Shown in pieces: positions 7,943-15,989 of a stretch of 30,800 bases of DNA; the first letter of the stretch is position 1; every line of letters begins with the position of its first letter. Location: assembly GCA_018679315.1 (NCBI GenBank), contig JAHHLF010000324.1:1-30800 (forward strand), given 5' to 3'. The notes under the pieces are model-generated. The model did not search any database, had not been told where the DNA came from, and saw nothing but the letters and a program-made list of their open reading frames with translations. A program made the translations under genes and the position numbers. The stretch comes from Bacteroidia bacterium. GTDB lineage: Bacteria > Bacteroidota > Bacteroidia > Flavobacteriales > Flavobacteriaceae.

Positions 7943-9160
7943 ATGCTTATGCAAGATACTTCGAAGGATATCCCCACGGTGCTAGCCTTACAGCAGCGTA
8001 CATTGCGGGCGGCTTATACAGCTTCTGGTTTAGCTGTTATAGCGGCGGCCATTTCTTTTTTCTTGCTGGACGCAGGGAATATGGTCCCATTTATCCTTGG
8101 GGGTTTTGGCATTTTAAGCCTGGTGATCATAAGTATTTATAAGAATAATCCGGAACGCGATATATGGCGCTTCAGCCTGCCCTGGCTGGGTGTCTGTGCC
8201 ATTTTTACACTTGCGATCTTTACCGGAGGAATAGGAAGTCCGGCTCTAGTACTCTTAACAGTAGCTGTTATAGCAGCCTACCTTCAATCCGATACACAGG
8301 GAAATCTACATCTGGTCTTTGGCTTAGCTGGAATAGGTGCTTTATTACTTCCCTGGGTACGGGAAACGCTCGTTCAAAACCAGGTGTCAGGATCCATGGG
8401 CGCCTATTTTTCTGCACTTTGTGTTGCTATGGCCGTCATCTTACTTGGTGTATTAGGGAAAGAAATAATCGATCACACAAAAGAATTACAAGCGGTGCGA
8501 CAAAGTATCGCAGAAGAACTCCAGGAAAAGGAAACACTGATCAAGGAAATACATCACCGAGTTAAGAATAATCTTCAAACAGTTTCCAGCTTGCTTAGTC
8601 TGCAATCCAGGAGCATTGCAGATAAAAAGATCCAAAACCTCATAAAAAGCAGTCAGAACAGGGTGATTTCCATGGCTATGGTGCATGAAATGCTCTATAT
8701 GCGCGACGATATCACCAAGATCGAATACAAGACCTATATCAATGAGCTGATCAATTACCTGATCAAATCCGTGAAAGGATCGGATAGTAACGTGAAGGTT
8801 TTAGTGGATGTGCCGGAAATGGAACTAGGGATCGATACGGCCATTCCGTTGGGGCTACTCATTAACGAAACCATGACGAATGCCTTAAAGTACGGCATCA
8901 AAAATGACGAAAAGGGTCAAATTCATATTGCCATGAGACAAGAGGCGGATCAAAGCTACATTTTAACAATGGGAGACAATGGCATTGGCTTTTCTGAAAA
9001 AGTGACATTCGAGACCTCTAAATCCCTTGGTTTAAAACTTATTCATAACCTCGCAAAACAGTTAAAAGGTACTATCACACGGGACACTACCAGAAAAGGC
9101 ACGAATTATATCCTGAAGTTTCGTGAGATCGGACATGATGAATTCAATTCCGTCGCTTGA
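7943..9160 (+). CDS. Membrane sensor histidine kinase, HisKA_2 type
   Basis: The N-terminal part (about residues 25-175) is hydrophobic, with roughly five or six membrane segments and no recognisable sensor domain. A short coiled-coil linker (residues 175-200) leads to EIHHRVKNNLQTVSSLLSLQ, the phosphoacceptor box of the HisKA_2 family, with adjacent His204 and His205. The catalytic domain shows LLINETMTNALKYG as the N box and GDNGIGFS as the G1 box. The kinase would autophosphorylate on ATP and pass the phosphate to a response regulator. No regulator gene lies beside it, so it is an orphan, unlike many two-component genes. An alternative ATG lies two codons downstream. The kinase call is secure; the signal sensed is unknown. 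Confidence 0.92.
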   Translation: MLMQDTSKDIPTVLALQQRTLRAAYTASGLAVIAAAISFFLLDAGNMVPFILGGFGILSLVIISIYKNNPERDIWRFSLPWLGVCAIFTLAIFTGGIGSPALVLLTVAVIAAYLQSDTQGNLHLVFGLAGIGALLLPWVRETLVQNQVSGSMGAYFSALCVAMAVILLGVLGKEIIDHTKELQAVRQSIAEELQEKETLIKEIHHRVKNNLQTVSSLLSLQSRSIADKKIQNLIKSSQNRVISMAMVHEMLYMRDDITKIEYKTYINELINYLIKSVKGSDSNVKVLVDVPEMELGIDTAIPLGLLINETMTNALKYGIKNDEKGQIHIAMRQEADQSYILTMGDNGIGFSEKVTFETSKSLGLKLIHNLAKQLKGTITRDTTRKGTNYILKFREIGHDEFNSVA

Positions 9161-9255
9161 CCCCTTGTGTTCCCCTTCCCTCTTTTGGTCCTTAAATTGG
9201 ACTTTTAGATTTCATTTTATCTCTTATCTTTAAAGACCAACTAATAATTCAAACA

Positions 9256-11772
9256 ATGCGTAATATACTTGCCATAGGGCTGCTATTCTGCAGCACAACT
9301 CTATTTGCCCAGGATTATTTTTTTAAGAAGTTTCACCCCTTTAATTCGGATATCCCCAGTCCTGAGGAATACCTCGGATACGCAATAGGGGATCACCATA
9401 CCCGTCACGACCGTATCGTTGGATATCTTGAAACACTGGCAGCGGCCTCAGATCGTGCCAGTATTTATGAATACGGCAGAACGCACGAGGGTCGCAGATT
9501 GGTCATTTTGACGATCACAACGCCCGAAATTCTACAGAATCTGGATGCCATTAAACAGCAACACCTCGCATTCACAGATCCTGGCCAAAGTCCGACCAAT
9601 TACAATGATGTGCCCATATTCATCAACCTGGGATACAATGTACACGGCAATGAACCTTCGAGTTCGGAAGCGGCCCTGTTATCGGCCTATACTTTTACAG
9701 CTTCTAACAATCCGGAGATCCTGAACTATATAGAAAATGCAGTGATATTTGTCGACCCTACGATCAATCCCGATGGTCGTGACCGACACACCCAATGGGC
9801 TAATATGTATCAGGGAAATCCTATGGTCAGTGATCCTCAGGACGCAGAACACAACGAATACTGGCCGGGAGGAAGGACGAATCATTATTGGTTCGACCTG
9901 AACCGCGATTGGTTACTGGGAATCAACCCCGAGAGCCGTGGAAAACTAGGCTGGTATCACGAATGGTACCCCAATGTGGTCACAGATTTCCATGAAATGG
10001 GTAGCAGAAGCTCTTATTTCTTTGAACCCATGAAAGATAACGGATCGTTAAATCCCATCATGCCCAGGGAGAATTATGTGGAATTGAATAATATGTTCGG
10101 GGAATATTTTGCGGCAGCCCTTGATAGCATCGGATCCTTTTATTTTACAAAAGAGGTTTTTGATGGCACTTATCCGGGTTATGGGTCTTCCTATCCTGAC
10201 CTTCAGGGAGGTCTCGGACTCTTGTTTGAGCAAGCCAGTTCGAGAGGTCATAAGCAAAAGACGGAGTATGGCGAGATCACGTTTCCATTTACCATACGAA
10301 ATCAATACACTTCAAGCATCACCACGGTGAAGGCCGCAGTTGAGAATAAAGCCTATTTGCGGAAATATCAGCAAGACTTCTTTAAATCGGCTTTGAGACG
10401 AGCAGACAGGAGTCGGGTGAAAGCCTATAGCTTTGGCGATGATTATGATAAAAACAGGGTTAAAGCCTTTATAGATAAGCTGTTACTTCATAAGATCAAG
10501 GTATATAAAGGAAATAACAATCGATTTGTTGTTCCCACTTCCCAACCTCAGTACAGAATGGTTCAAACCATGTTTGAAACTTATGATCGTTACAGGGATA
10601 GTGTTTATTATGATGCTTCTGCCTGGTCTGTAGCCAATTTCTATAATATGAAATACCGCAACCTGATACAATACAGAACAGGAGAAGAAGTAAGCAGCAC
10701 AGATGGGCTCTTCCAAAACCCCGCAGTAACAAAGGCGTCTTATGCGTATATCATTGATGGGGACGACTATAATGCGATCACGACTTTAAACTTCCTCCAG
10801 GAGAATGACATTGTAGTAGCCGGAGCCTTTAAGCCCTTCACGGCGCGCACTACAACAGGAAACAAGACATTCCAACAGGGAAGTCTGGTTGTTCCGATAT
10901 CGCTTCAGAAGAAAGATGCAGATGCTGTATTTGAACTGGTGAGCAAGGCGCAAATGAAATATCAGGCACCTGTATACGGTGTGGAAACAGGCTATAATGC
11001 CGGTGGTATTGATCTGGGAAGTCGGTATGTAGATGCTCTCACAAAGCCCAAGGCGGCTATGCTTATCGGCCAGGGAACACGTTCATATGAAGCCGGGGAG
11101 GTCTGGCATTTACTCGATACGCGGGTGCATATGCCCATTACTAAGATCCCATTGAGGAATTTCAACCGTGCAGACCTCGACGAATACAATACCCTGGTCA
11201 TGGTTTCTGGTAATTACTCGCTTACTGAGAAGCAACAAGAGAAAGTTAAGAATTGGGTAAGCAAAGGGAATACACTGATCACTATCGGAACAGCCTCTAA
11301 ATGGGTTGTTGAAAAGAAATGGGTGAAAGAAAAACTCATCAAAAAAGAAGAAGACAGTACCAAGGCCGTTAAAAGACTGCCTTTCATAGATGCCTCAGAA
11401 CACAGTGGCAGAGAGCGACTTGGCGGTGTGATCCTCAAAGGAGAGTTGGACAATACACATCCCCTTGGTTTTGGCTATAGGGACAGCAGTATCCCGGTGT
11501 ATAAGAATAACACTGTTTACCTCGCACCGAGCAGAAATGAGTATTCTACGGTGATCAAGTATGCGCGCAATCCCCATATCGACGGTTTTATCAGCAAGAA
11601 AAATATGGAAGAGCATATTAAACCTTCGGCTTCCTTGCTTGTCAGCAAGCTGGGAAGTGGCCGGGTGATCCTCTTTGCAGACAATCCAAATTTCCGGGGT
11701 TCCTGGTATGGTACCAACAGGCTTTTCCTTAATGCCTTATTCCTCGGTGATAAAATATACGTTCCAAACTAA
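9256..11772 (+). CDS. Exported M14-family zinc carboxypeptidase
   Basis: The 838-residue protein has a signal peptide (MRNILAIGLLFCSTTLFAQ) and should act in the periplasm or be secreted. The M14 catalytic features are visible: the zinc pair H130-G-N-E133 in NVHGNEPSSSE, a later candidate zinc histidine H246 in TDFHEMGSRS, and the likely catalytic glutamate E325 in GLLFEQASSRG. Family members remove C-terminal residues from peptides. The part after about residue 400 is not peptidase. Around residues 600-690 it has alternating strands and glycine turns (MLIGQGTRSYEAGEVWHLL) that resemble a class I glutamine amidotransferase-like fold, as in other long Bacteroidota M14 proteins. It lies six bases before the amidohydrolase gene and likely shares its transcript, which suggests joint use of external peptides. 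Confidence 0.9.
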   Translation: MRNILAIGLLFCSTTLFAQDYFFKKFHPFNSDIPSPEEYLGYAIGDHHTRHDRIVGYLETLAAASDRASIYEYGRTHEGRRLVILTITTPEILQNLDAIKQQHLAFTDPGQSPTNYNDVPIFINLGYNVHGNEPSSSEAALLSAYTFTASNNPEILNYIENAVIFVDPTINPDGRDRHTQWANMYQGNPMVSDPQDAEHNEYWPGGRTNHYWFDLNRDWLLGINPESRGKLGWYHEWYPNVVTDFHEMGSRSSYFFEPMKDNGSLNPIMPRENYVELNNMFGEYFAAALDSIGSFYFTKEVFDGTYPGYGSSYPDLQGGLGLLFEQASSRGHKQKTEYGEITFPFTIRNQYTSSITTVKAAVENKAYLRKYQQDFFKSALRRADRSRVKAYSFGDDYDKNRVKAFIDKLLLHKIKVYKGNNNRFVVPTSQPQYRMVQTMFETYDRYRDSVYYDASAWSVANFYNMKYRNLIQYRTGEEVSSTDGLFQNPAVTKASYAYIIDGDDYNAITTLNFLQENDIVVAGAFKPFTARTTTGNKTFQQGSLVVPISLQKKDADAVFELVSKAQMKYQAPVYGVETGYNAGGIDLGSRYVDALTKPKAAMLIGQGTRSYEAGEVWHLLDTRVHMPITKIPLRNFNRADLDEYNTLVMVSGNYSLTEKQQEKVKNWVSKGNTLITIGTASKWVVEKKWVKEKLIKKEEDSTKAVKRLPFIDASEHSGRERLGGVILKGELDNTHPLGFGYRDSSIPVYKNNTVYLAPSRNEYSTVIKYARNPHIDGFISKKNMEEHIKPSASLLVSKLGSGRVILFADNPNFRGSWYGTNRLFLNALFLGDKIYVPN

Positions 11773-11778
11773 TTGATT

Positions 11779-13335
11779 ATGAAGCAATTATTGCTGGCAT
11801 TTGCCATTTTTGGGAGCATGGTCTCCGCAGTACAGTCCCAGGGAGACGGCCCACATTCACAACTGATCATACGGGGCGTCACCCTTATTAATGGTAATGG
11901 TGCCCCACCACAAGGGCCCATAGATATTGTGGTCAGAAACAATACAATAGATCAGGTAAGTGTCGTTGGATATCCTGGTGTTCCGATTGACCCGGAAAGA
12001 AGGCCTAAATTGGAACCAAGAGGCAAAGAATTAGATGCGAGCGGTATGTATCTCTTACCCGGTTTTGTGGATATGCATGGTCATATCGGGGGTAAGGCCC
12101 AGGGAGCAGAACCTGATTATGTCTTTAAATTGTGGATGGCCCATGGGGTTACCACTGTTCGTGAGCCCAGTGGCAGAGGGGTTGATTTTACGATGGACTT
12201 AAAGCGCAAGAGTGAGAGAAATGAGATCATTGCTCCGCGCATCTTAGCATATACAGGATTTGGCCAGGGAGCCGAAGGCGGGATCAGCACTGCTGCAGAG
12301 GCCCGGGCCTGGGTGCGAAACAACGCCAGTAAAGGGGCCGATGGCATCAAATTCTTTGGTGCTCCCCCTGAGATCATGAAAGCAGCCTTAGACGAAAACA
12401 AAAAATTGGGGCTGCGATCTGCCTGCCACCATGCACAATTAAGTGTAGCTCGCTGGAATGTATTGCATTCGGCCCGGGCCGGACTTACGAGTATGGAACA
12501 CTGGTATGGCCTGCCGGAAGCCCTTTTTGCCGACAGAACCGTGCAGGATTATCCGCTTGATTATAATTATAATAACGAACAGCATCGGTTTGAAGAAGCC
12601 GGGAAATTATGGAAACAGGCAGCAGCGCCTTATTCTGATCACTGGAATGCTGTAATGGACGAATTGTTGGCGCTTGACTTTACACTGGCTCCTACCTTGA
12701 ATATTTATGAAGCCAGCAGGGACCTGCAGCGCGCCAGGAGGGCCGAATGGCATGAGGACTATACCCTACCCTCCCTCTGGGAATTCTATAAGCCCAGCAA
12801 GATCTCACACGGTTCTTACTGGCATTACTGGGGAACAGAGCAAGAAGTGGCCTGGAAAGAGAACTATACCCTTTGGATGACTTTCATCAATGAATATAAA
12901 AATCGAGGGGGACGGGTAACGACGGGTTCCGACTCAGGTTTCATTTACCAGCTATACGGTTTCGCTTATATCCGTGAAATGGAGTTATTGCGTGAGGCAG
13001 GGTTCCATCCCCTGGAAATCATTAGATCAGCTACACTGAACGGCGCCGAAGCGTTAGGAATGGATGATAAGATAGGAACGGTGACAAAAGGCAAACTCGC
13101 CGATTTTGTGATCGTGGAAGAGAATCCGTTGAAAAATTTAAAAGTACTCTATGGTACTGGGGCCATAAAGCTAACTGAGGATAATGAGATCGTACGCGTC
13201 GGGGGTGTAAAGTATACGATCAAGGATGGTATTATTTACGATGCAAAGCAATTGTTGCAAGACGTAAAGGAAATGGTTGCGACTGCAAAGAAAGAAGAAG
13301 GATACATATTAAGACAACCGGGAGTAAAAGACTGA
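11779..13335 (+). CDS. Exported amidohydrolase family protein
   Basis: A metal-dependent hydrolase of the amidohydrolase superfamily, 518 residues, with a signal peptide (MKQLLLAFAIFGSMVSAVQSQ). The metal ligands fit the family: H100-G-H102 in PGFVDMHGHIGG, a possible carbamylated lysine K191 in DGIKFFG, the pair H217/H218, and D385 in TTGSDSG. The C-terminal SATLNGAEALGMDDKIGTVTKGKLADFVI block is typical of the imidazolonepropionase/prolidase-like branch. The substrate cannot be read from sequence. The ATG at 11779 is chosen over the TTG two codons earlier. It follows the M14 peptidase gene by six bases, so the pair may process peptides or dipeptides outside the cytoplasm; this is inferred from context. 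Confidence 0.9.
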   Translation: MKQLLLAFAIFGSMVSAVQSQGDGPHSQLIIRGVTLINGNGAPPQGPIDIVVRNNTIDQVSVVGYPGVPIDPERRPKLEPRGKELDASGMYLLPGFVDMHGHIGGKAQGAEPDYVFKLWMAHGVTTVREPSGRGVDFTMDLKRKSERNEIIAPRILAYTGFGQGAEGGISTAAEARAWVRNNASKGADGIKFFGAPPEIMKAALDENKKLGLRSACHHAQLSVARWNVLHSARAGLTSMEHWYGLPEALFADRTVQDYPLDYNYNNEQHRFEEAGKLWKQAAAPYSDHWNAVMDELLALDFTLAPTLNIYEASRDLQRARRAEWHEDYTLPSLWEFYKPSKISHGSYWHYWGTEQEVAWKENYTLWMTFINEYKNRGGRVTTGSDSGFIYQLYGFAYIREMELLREAGFHPLEIIRSATLNGAEALGMDDKIGTVTKGKLADFVIVEENPLKNLKVLYGTGAIKLTEDNEIVRVGGVKYTIKDGIIYDAKQLLQDVKEMVATAKKEEGYILRQPGVKD

Positions 13336-13365
13336 TCATAGGGGTAGGTTCAAGAGGTAAAAGGA

Positions 13366-13626
13366 TTAGGCTAATCTAGGACGATCTTTCTTAGTAGTAA
13401 AAGAGATCGCTTTCTTTACACGGGAGTTCTTGTTACGATATACGCGAGCTACTTGGTTCTCTTCTTTAGTTTCAACAATTTCAAAATCGATAGAAACGTC
13501 AGAGCCAAGATCCAGAACAATACCCATTTCAATAGTTTCAACTTTAACATCATTGGTATCGTTTGATTGTGCGATTGCTGTTGCTCCGAAAAATACTACT
13601 AGGATAAGGGTTATAATTGCTTTCAT
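13366..13626 (-). CDS. Small exported protein, MKAI-type, copy A
   Basis: An 86-residue protein with a signal peptide (MKAIITLILVVFFGATAIAQ). The mature part is short: an acidic, hydrophobic stretch (VKVETIEMGIVLD) followed by a basic C-terminal half containing VARVYRNKNSRVKKAISFTTK. It is a paralogue of the gene at 14073-14333: signal peptide, KVET segment, ARVYR(N/S)KNSR(V/I)KKA(I/L)SFTTKK and final RP(R/K)LA all match. Proteins like this occur in Flavobacteriaceae and are annotated as hypothetical; I know of no function. No cysteine or catalytic motif is visible. Its upstream region shares a 42-base block and a CGTTTATCGA element with copy B at identical spacing, which points to common regulation. 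It converges on the amidohydrolase gene. Confidence 0.8.
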   Translation of the reverse strand: MKAIITLILVVFFGATAIAQSNDTNDVKVETIEMGIVLDLGSDVSIDFEIVETKEENQVARVYRNKNSRVKKAISFTTKKDRPRLA

Positions 13627-13670
13627 GACATTGATTTAGGTGAGGTAAACATATGGCGACCTCCAATCAG

Positions 13671-13712
13671 CGCCCCTTTTACTCGCTTAAAGCCCTTTAT
13701 TTTTCGGTTATT
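13671..13712 (-). promoter_or_regulatory. Conserved 42-base upstream block, copy A
   Basis: Read on the minus strand, this block (AATAACCGAAAAAT...GCGAGTAAAAGGGGCG) matches the block at 14379-14420 at 38 of 42 positions. Both lie about 45 bases before the start codon of a small exported protein gene. It is probably part of the transcribed leader, since a -7-like box lies just upstream in copy B. Confidence 0.6.
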
Positions 13713-13743
13713 GACAATAAATCTGATTAGGCGCAAAAAAGTG

Positions 13744-13753
13744 TCGATAAACG
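13744..13753 (-). promoter_or_regulatory. CGTTTATCGA element upstream of copy A (possible regulator site)
   Basis: The minus strand reads ACCGTTTATCGA here; the 10-base CGTTTATCGA core recurs upstream of copy B at the same distance from the 42-base block. ACCGTTTAT agrees with the published LytTR half-site pattern [TA][AC][CA]GTTN[AG][TG]. A second half-site at the usual spacing is not evident. Confidence 0.4.
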
Positions 13754-13937
13754 GTTTTAGGCCCATTTACCGCTAAGCGATTGAATGTGCCTTTTATCGA
13801 CGGAAATCATTACCGGAAGTACCGGTATGTCCGTGTTTTTAATAAGATTAGCTTCGTAGGTTTTACTTCCTGCTAAGGAATCATTGGGGGATTTAGGTTC
13901 GGTTACCGGGTCTTTGGGCTTTCCGGATATTTTTTAG

Positions 13938-14045
13938 TTACTTACGTCGTACCCTTACCGGGATAGGACGTAATTTCTTAGATGTGCCTGAATAAGCTTT
14001 ACGGCCGATTAAGGTGATCAATGCAATAGTTATAATTGCGATCAT
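13938..14045 (-). pseudogene. Possible decayed third copy of the small exported protein (35-codon frame)
   Basis: The minus-strand frame encodes MIAIITIALITLIG followed by a basic tail and stops after 35 codons. Its first six codons match those of copy A at 15 of 18 bases (MIAIIT against MKAIIT), and it lies between the two intact paralogues, 27 bases after the stop of copy B. The mature-domain motif VARVYR...NSR is absent. It could be a truncated paralogue, or a small hydrophobic peptide gene in its own right. About 180 bases to its left carry no ATG-initiated frame of note. Confidence 0.4.
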
Positions 14046-14072
14046 AATTAGGTTATAATTTAAAGGTTCGAA

Positions 14073-14333
14073 TTATGCTAATTTGGGTCTGCTTTTTTTG
14101 GTTGTAAAGGATAAGGCCTTTTTTATTCTGCTGTTTTTAGATCTGTAAACACGTGCGATCTTCTTTTCGCCGGCGTTTACAATTTCTTCATCAATGAAAG
14201 AACGATCAAGGCTGCTATCCAGAACAATGTCCAGAGCATATGTTTCAACTTTCTCATAACTTGATATATTAGAGTGAGCCATGGCAGCGGCTCCAAAAGT
14301 GAGAACTAAGATTAGGGTTAAGATAGCTTTCAT
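14073..14333 (-). CDS. Small exported protein, MKAI-type, copy B
   Basis: The second intact 86-residue paralogue, with signal peptide MKAILTLILVLTFGAAAMA. It shares the KVET segment and the basic C-terminal block IARVYRSKNSRIKKALSFTTKK with copy A, and differs mainly in residues 21-60, where an SSLDRSFIDEEIV segment replaces the copy A sequence. The two differ enough to be an old duplication and not an assembly artefact. Its leader carries the same 42-base block as copy A, preceded by a TATTTTTG box (about 14425-14432 on the minus strand) that fits the TAnnTTTG -7 consensus. Conserved Arg and Lys in the C-terminal half could bind a negatively charged surface, which is speculation. Function unknown. 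Confidence 0.8.
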   Translation of the reverse strand: MKAILTLILVLTFGAAAMAHSNISSYEKVETYALDIVLDSSLDRSFIDEEIVNAGEKKIARVYRSKNSRIKKALSFTTKKSRPKLA

Positions 14334-14378
14334 GTTAATAACTTAGGGTGACATAAAACTACCTACGGCCCTTCCTTC

Positions 14379-14420
14379 CGCCCCTTTTACTCGCTCAAAC
14401 CCCCTGATTTTTCGGTTATT
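14379..14420 (-). promoter_or_regulatory. Conserved 42-base upstream block, copy B
   Basis: Partner of the block at 13671-13712 (38 of 42 identical). A TATTTTTG box lies four bases upstream on the minus strand, so the block probably begins near the transcription start and is read into the 5' leader. Confidence 0.6.
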
Positions 14421-14451
14421 AGCCCAAAAATAGGTGAAGTGTAAAATTGTA

Positions 14452-14461
14452 TCGATAAACG
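14452..14461 (-). promoter_or_regulatory. CGTTTATCGA element upstream of copy B
   Basis: Identical ten bases, at the same 31-base gap from the 42-base block, as in copy A. It lies roughly 20 bases before the TATTTTTG box, where an activator or the -33 region would act. Confidence 0.4.
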
Positions 14462-14517
14462 ATATGAGGGGGTATCACCTGATGGCGATAAAAACTGCAG
14501 ATAAGCGGTAGAAAAGA

Positions 14518-15201
14518 CTAGATCTGAAGCAGTAAATTGGGATCCGGGCAATTCTTTTGGTAGAAATCAAGGTCTTTGGGAGCGCAGACTCCTGGATAAT
14601 CGCCCTTCATCCCCTGAAGGTCTTGTATAAGTTGAAAGTGAAGATGTGGGGCGTATCCCCCGTTTTCTATTACATCGCCGATCTGGCCTAGAACACTGCC
14701 AGCTGGCATATATTGGCCGGTTTTGAGGTTTTTTAAGGAATCAGCAGACAAATGGCCATATAACGAATACCAACTCGTTTCTTGTGTCGTATGGGCCAGA
14801 ATGATCGTAGGCCCATAATTACCGGGATCTTTGTTGTCCTTAAAGCTGTGGAGAACCCCTGCAAAAGGGACATAAACATTTGTCCCGCTGTCGGACCAAA
14901 AGTCCATTCCGAGGTGAATGGAGCGTATCGGCTCCCCTTCCTCATGAAATTGGGGGAAATCATAAATGATTCGATCTTCTAAATAGCCGCCATAGCCCAC
15001 TTTAGCCTTGGATTTCTGAAAGATTGAATCAATATAGGCCTGGCATTCAACCGGTTTGCTGAGATCATAGGGAATACATCTGGCCGCGGAGCGGGATAGG
15101 TCAATTTGGCAATGCTCATTGGAAACAAGTCCAGTATCAAGAATAGAGGCCTGGGCCGATAAGCCATGGTCGTGTAGTAAATCAGATAAACTCAATGCCA
15201 T
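14518..15201 (-). CDS. M23-family (LytM-like) metallopeptidase without signal peptide
   Basis: The 227-residue product has the M23 zinc motifs: H96-x3-D100 in IHLGMDFW, H150 in SLYGHLS, and H186-L-H188 in APHLHFQ. Typical M23 enzymes cut peptidoglycan cross-bridges outside the cell, but this protein begins MALSLSDLLHDHGLS with no signal peptide or membrane segment. The first 85 residues do not match a known domain I recognise. Cytoplasmic M23-like proteins of this layout occur in Bacteroidota, sometimes fused to kinase or aminotransferase domains, and their substrate is unknown. The ATG at 15201 is preferred to the TTG at 15219, whose extra residues add nothing conserved. It is divergent from msrA. 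Confidence 0.87.
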   Translation of the reverse strand: MALSLSDLLHDHGLSAQASILDTGLVSNEHCQIDLSRSAARCIPYDLSKPVECQAYIDSIFQKSKAKVGYGGYLEDRIIYDFPQFHEEGEPIRSIHLGMDFWSDSGTNVYVPFAGVLHSFKDNKDPGNYGPTIILAHTTQETSWYSLYGHLSADSLKNLKTGQYMPAGSVLGQIGDVIENGGYAPHLHFQLIQDLQGMKGDYPGVCAPKDLDFYQKNCPDPNLLLQI

Positions 15202-15287
15202 ATAACTGAGTAAGAGCAAGTAATCTTAACACTATTTTACCAGATTATGCCTGACAATTTGGTAATTTCCCTCCTAAAATTAGGGAT

Positions 15288-15968
15288 ATGAAAAAGAAAT
15301 ACCTCCTACCGGGCTTTTTAGCCTTCTCCTTGCTATTTATTTCCTGTATGGGCCAGGCAAAGAACGAACGCCAGGTGGCCGTTCAGACAGAGGCTGAGGC
15401 CAAAATAGAACCTCAAGACCTTCAGGAATATGAAACCGCCTATTTTGCTGCCGGCTGCTTTTGGTGTGTTGAGACAATTTTTGAGAGTGTAAAAGGGGTT
15501 AAAGAAGTGATCTCAGGCTATTCCGGAGGTTCTGATCCCAATCCTACCTATGAGAATGTAGCCTATGGGAGAACAACGCATGCAGAAACTGTAGAAGTTT
15601 ATTATGACCCTTCCGAAATATCCTTTATAGAGCTTGTACAGGTATTCTTTGGGTCACACGATCCTACTACCTTAAATAGGCAGGGTCCGGATCGAGGAGC
15701 CCATTATCGATCTATTGCGTTTTACAAGAACGAATCGGAGAAGAAGATCATCGATTCCTATATTCAGGCCCTGAACGATAACCAGGTATATGATAGTCCG
15801 ATCGTCACCCAGGTAGTTCCTTTCGAGAAATTTTACATGGCCGAAGCCTATCACCAGGACTATGAGAGGCGGAATCCCAATAATTCCTATGTAAGGAATG
15901 TTTCTATTCCCCGTTTTAACAGATTCAAGAAAAATTTTCCCGAATATCTCAAAGATGATGTACATTAG
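15288..15968 (+). CDS. msrA: Peptide-methionine (S)-S-oxide reductase, probable lipoprotein
   Basis: MsrA reduces methionine-S-sulfoxide in oxidised proteins. The catalytic motif GCFWC is at residues 56-60, with C57 as the expected nucleophile, and the family blocks SGYSGG, GRTTHAETVEVYYDP and FWDSHDP-like FFGSHDPT follow. Unlike cytoplasmic MsrA, the protein starts with a signal sequence (MKKKYLLPGFLAFSLLFISC) ending in a cysteine at position 20 that fits a lipobox, so it is probably anchored in the periplasm. A Glu-rich linker (residues 33-48) joins the anchor to the enzyme domain. It is followed 21 bases later by another lipoprotein gene, so the two may form an operon. The enzyme call is firm; lipidation is inferred. 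Confidence 0.95.
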   Translation: MKKKYLLPGFLAFSLLFISCMGQAKNERQVAVQTEAEAKIEPQDLQEYETAYFAAGCFWCVETIFESVKGVKEVISGYSGGSDPNPTYENVAYGRTTHAETVEVYYDPSEISFIELVQVFFGSHDPTTLNRQGPDRGAHYRSIAFYKNESEKKIIDSYIQALNDNQVYDSPIVTQVVPFEKFYMAEAYHQDYERRNPNNSYVRNVSIPRFNRFKKNFPEYLKDDVH

Positions 15969-15989
15969 GATTGCTTAAAAACCATCCTG

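Noticed and set aside
8164..8565. 133-codon plus-strand frame within the histidine kinase gene
   Set aside because: An alternate frame of the kinase, with no domain; the kinase frame is clearly coding.
9188..9202. GTCC/GGAC hairpin before the M14 gene as a terminator
   Set aside because: The stem is only four base pairs and the following T-run is short and broken.
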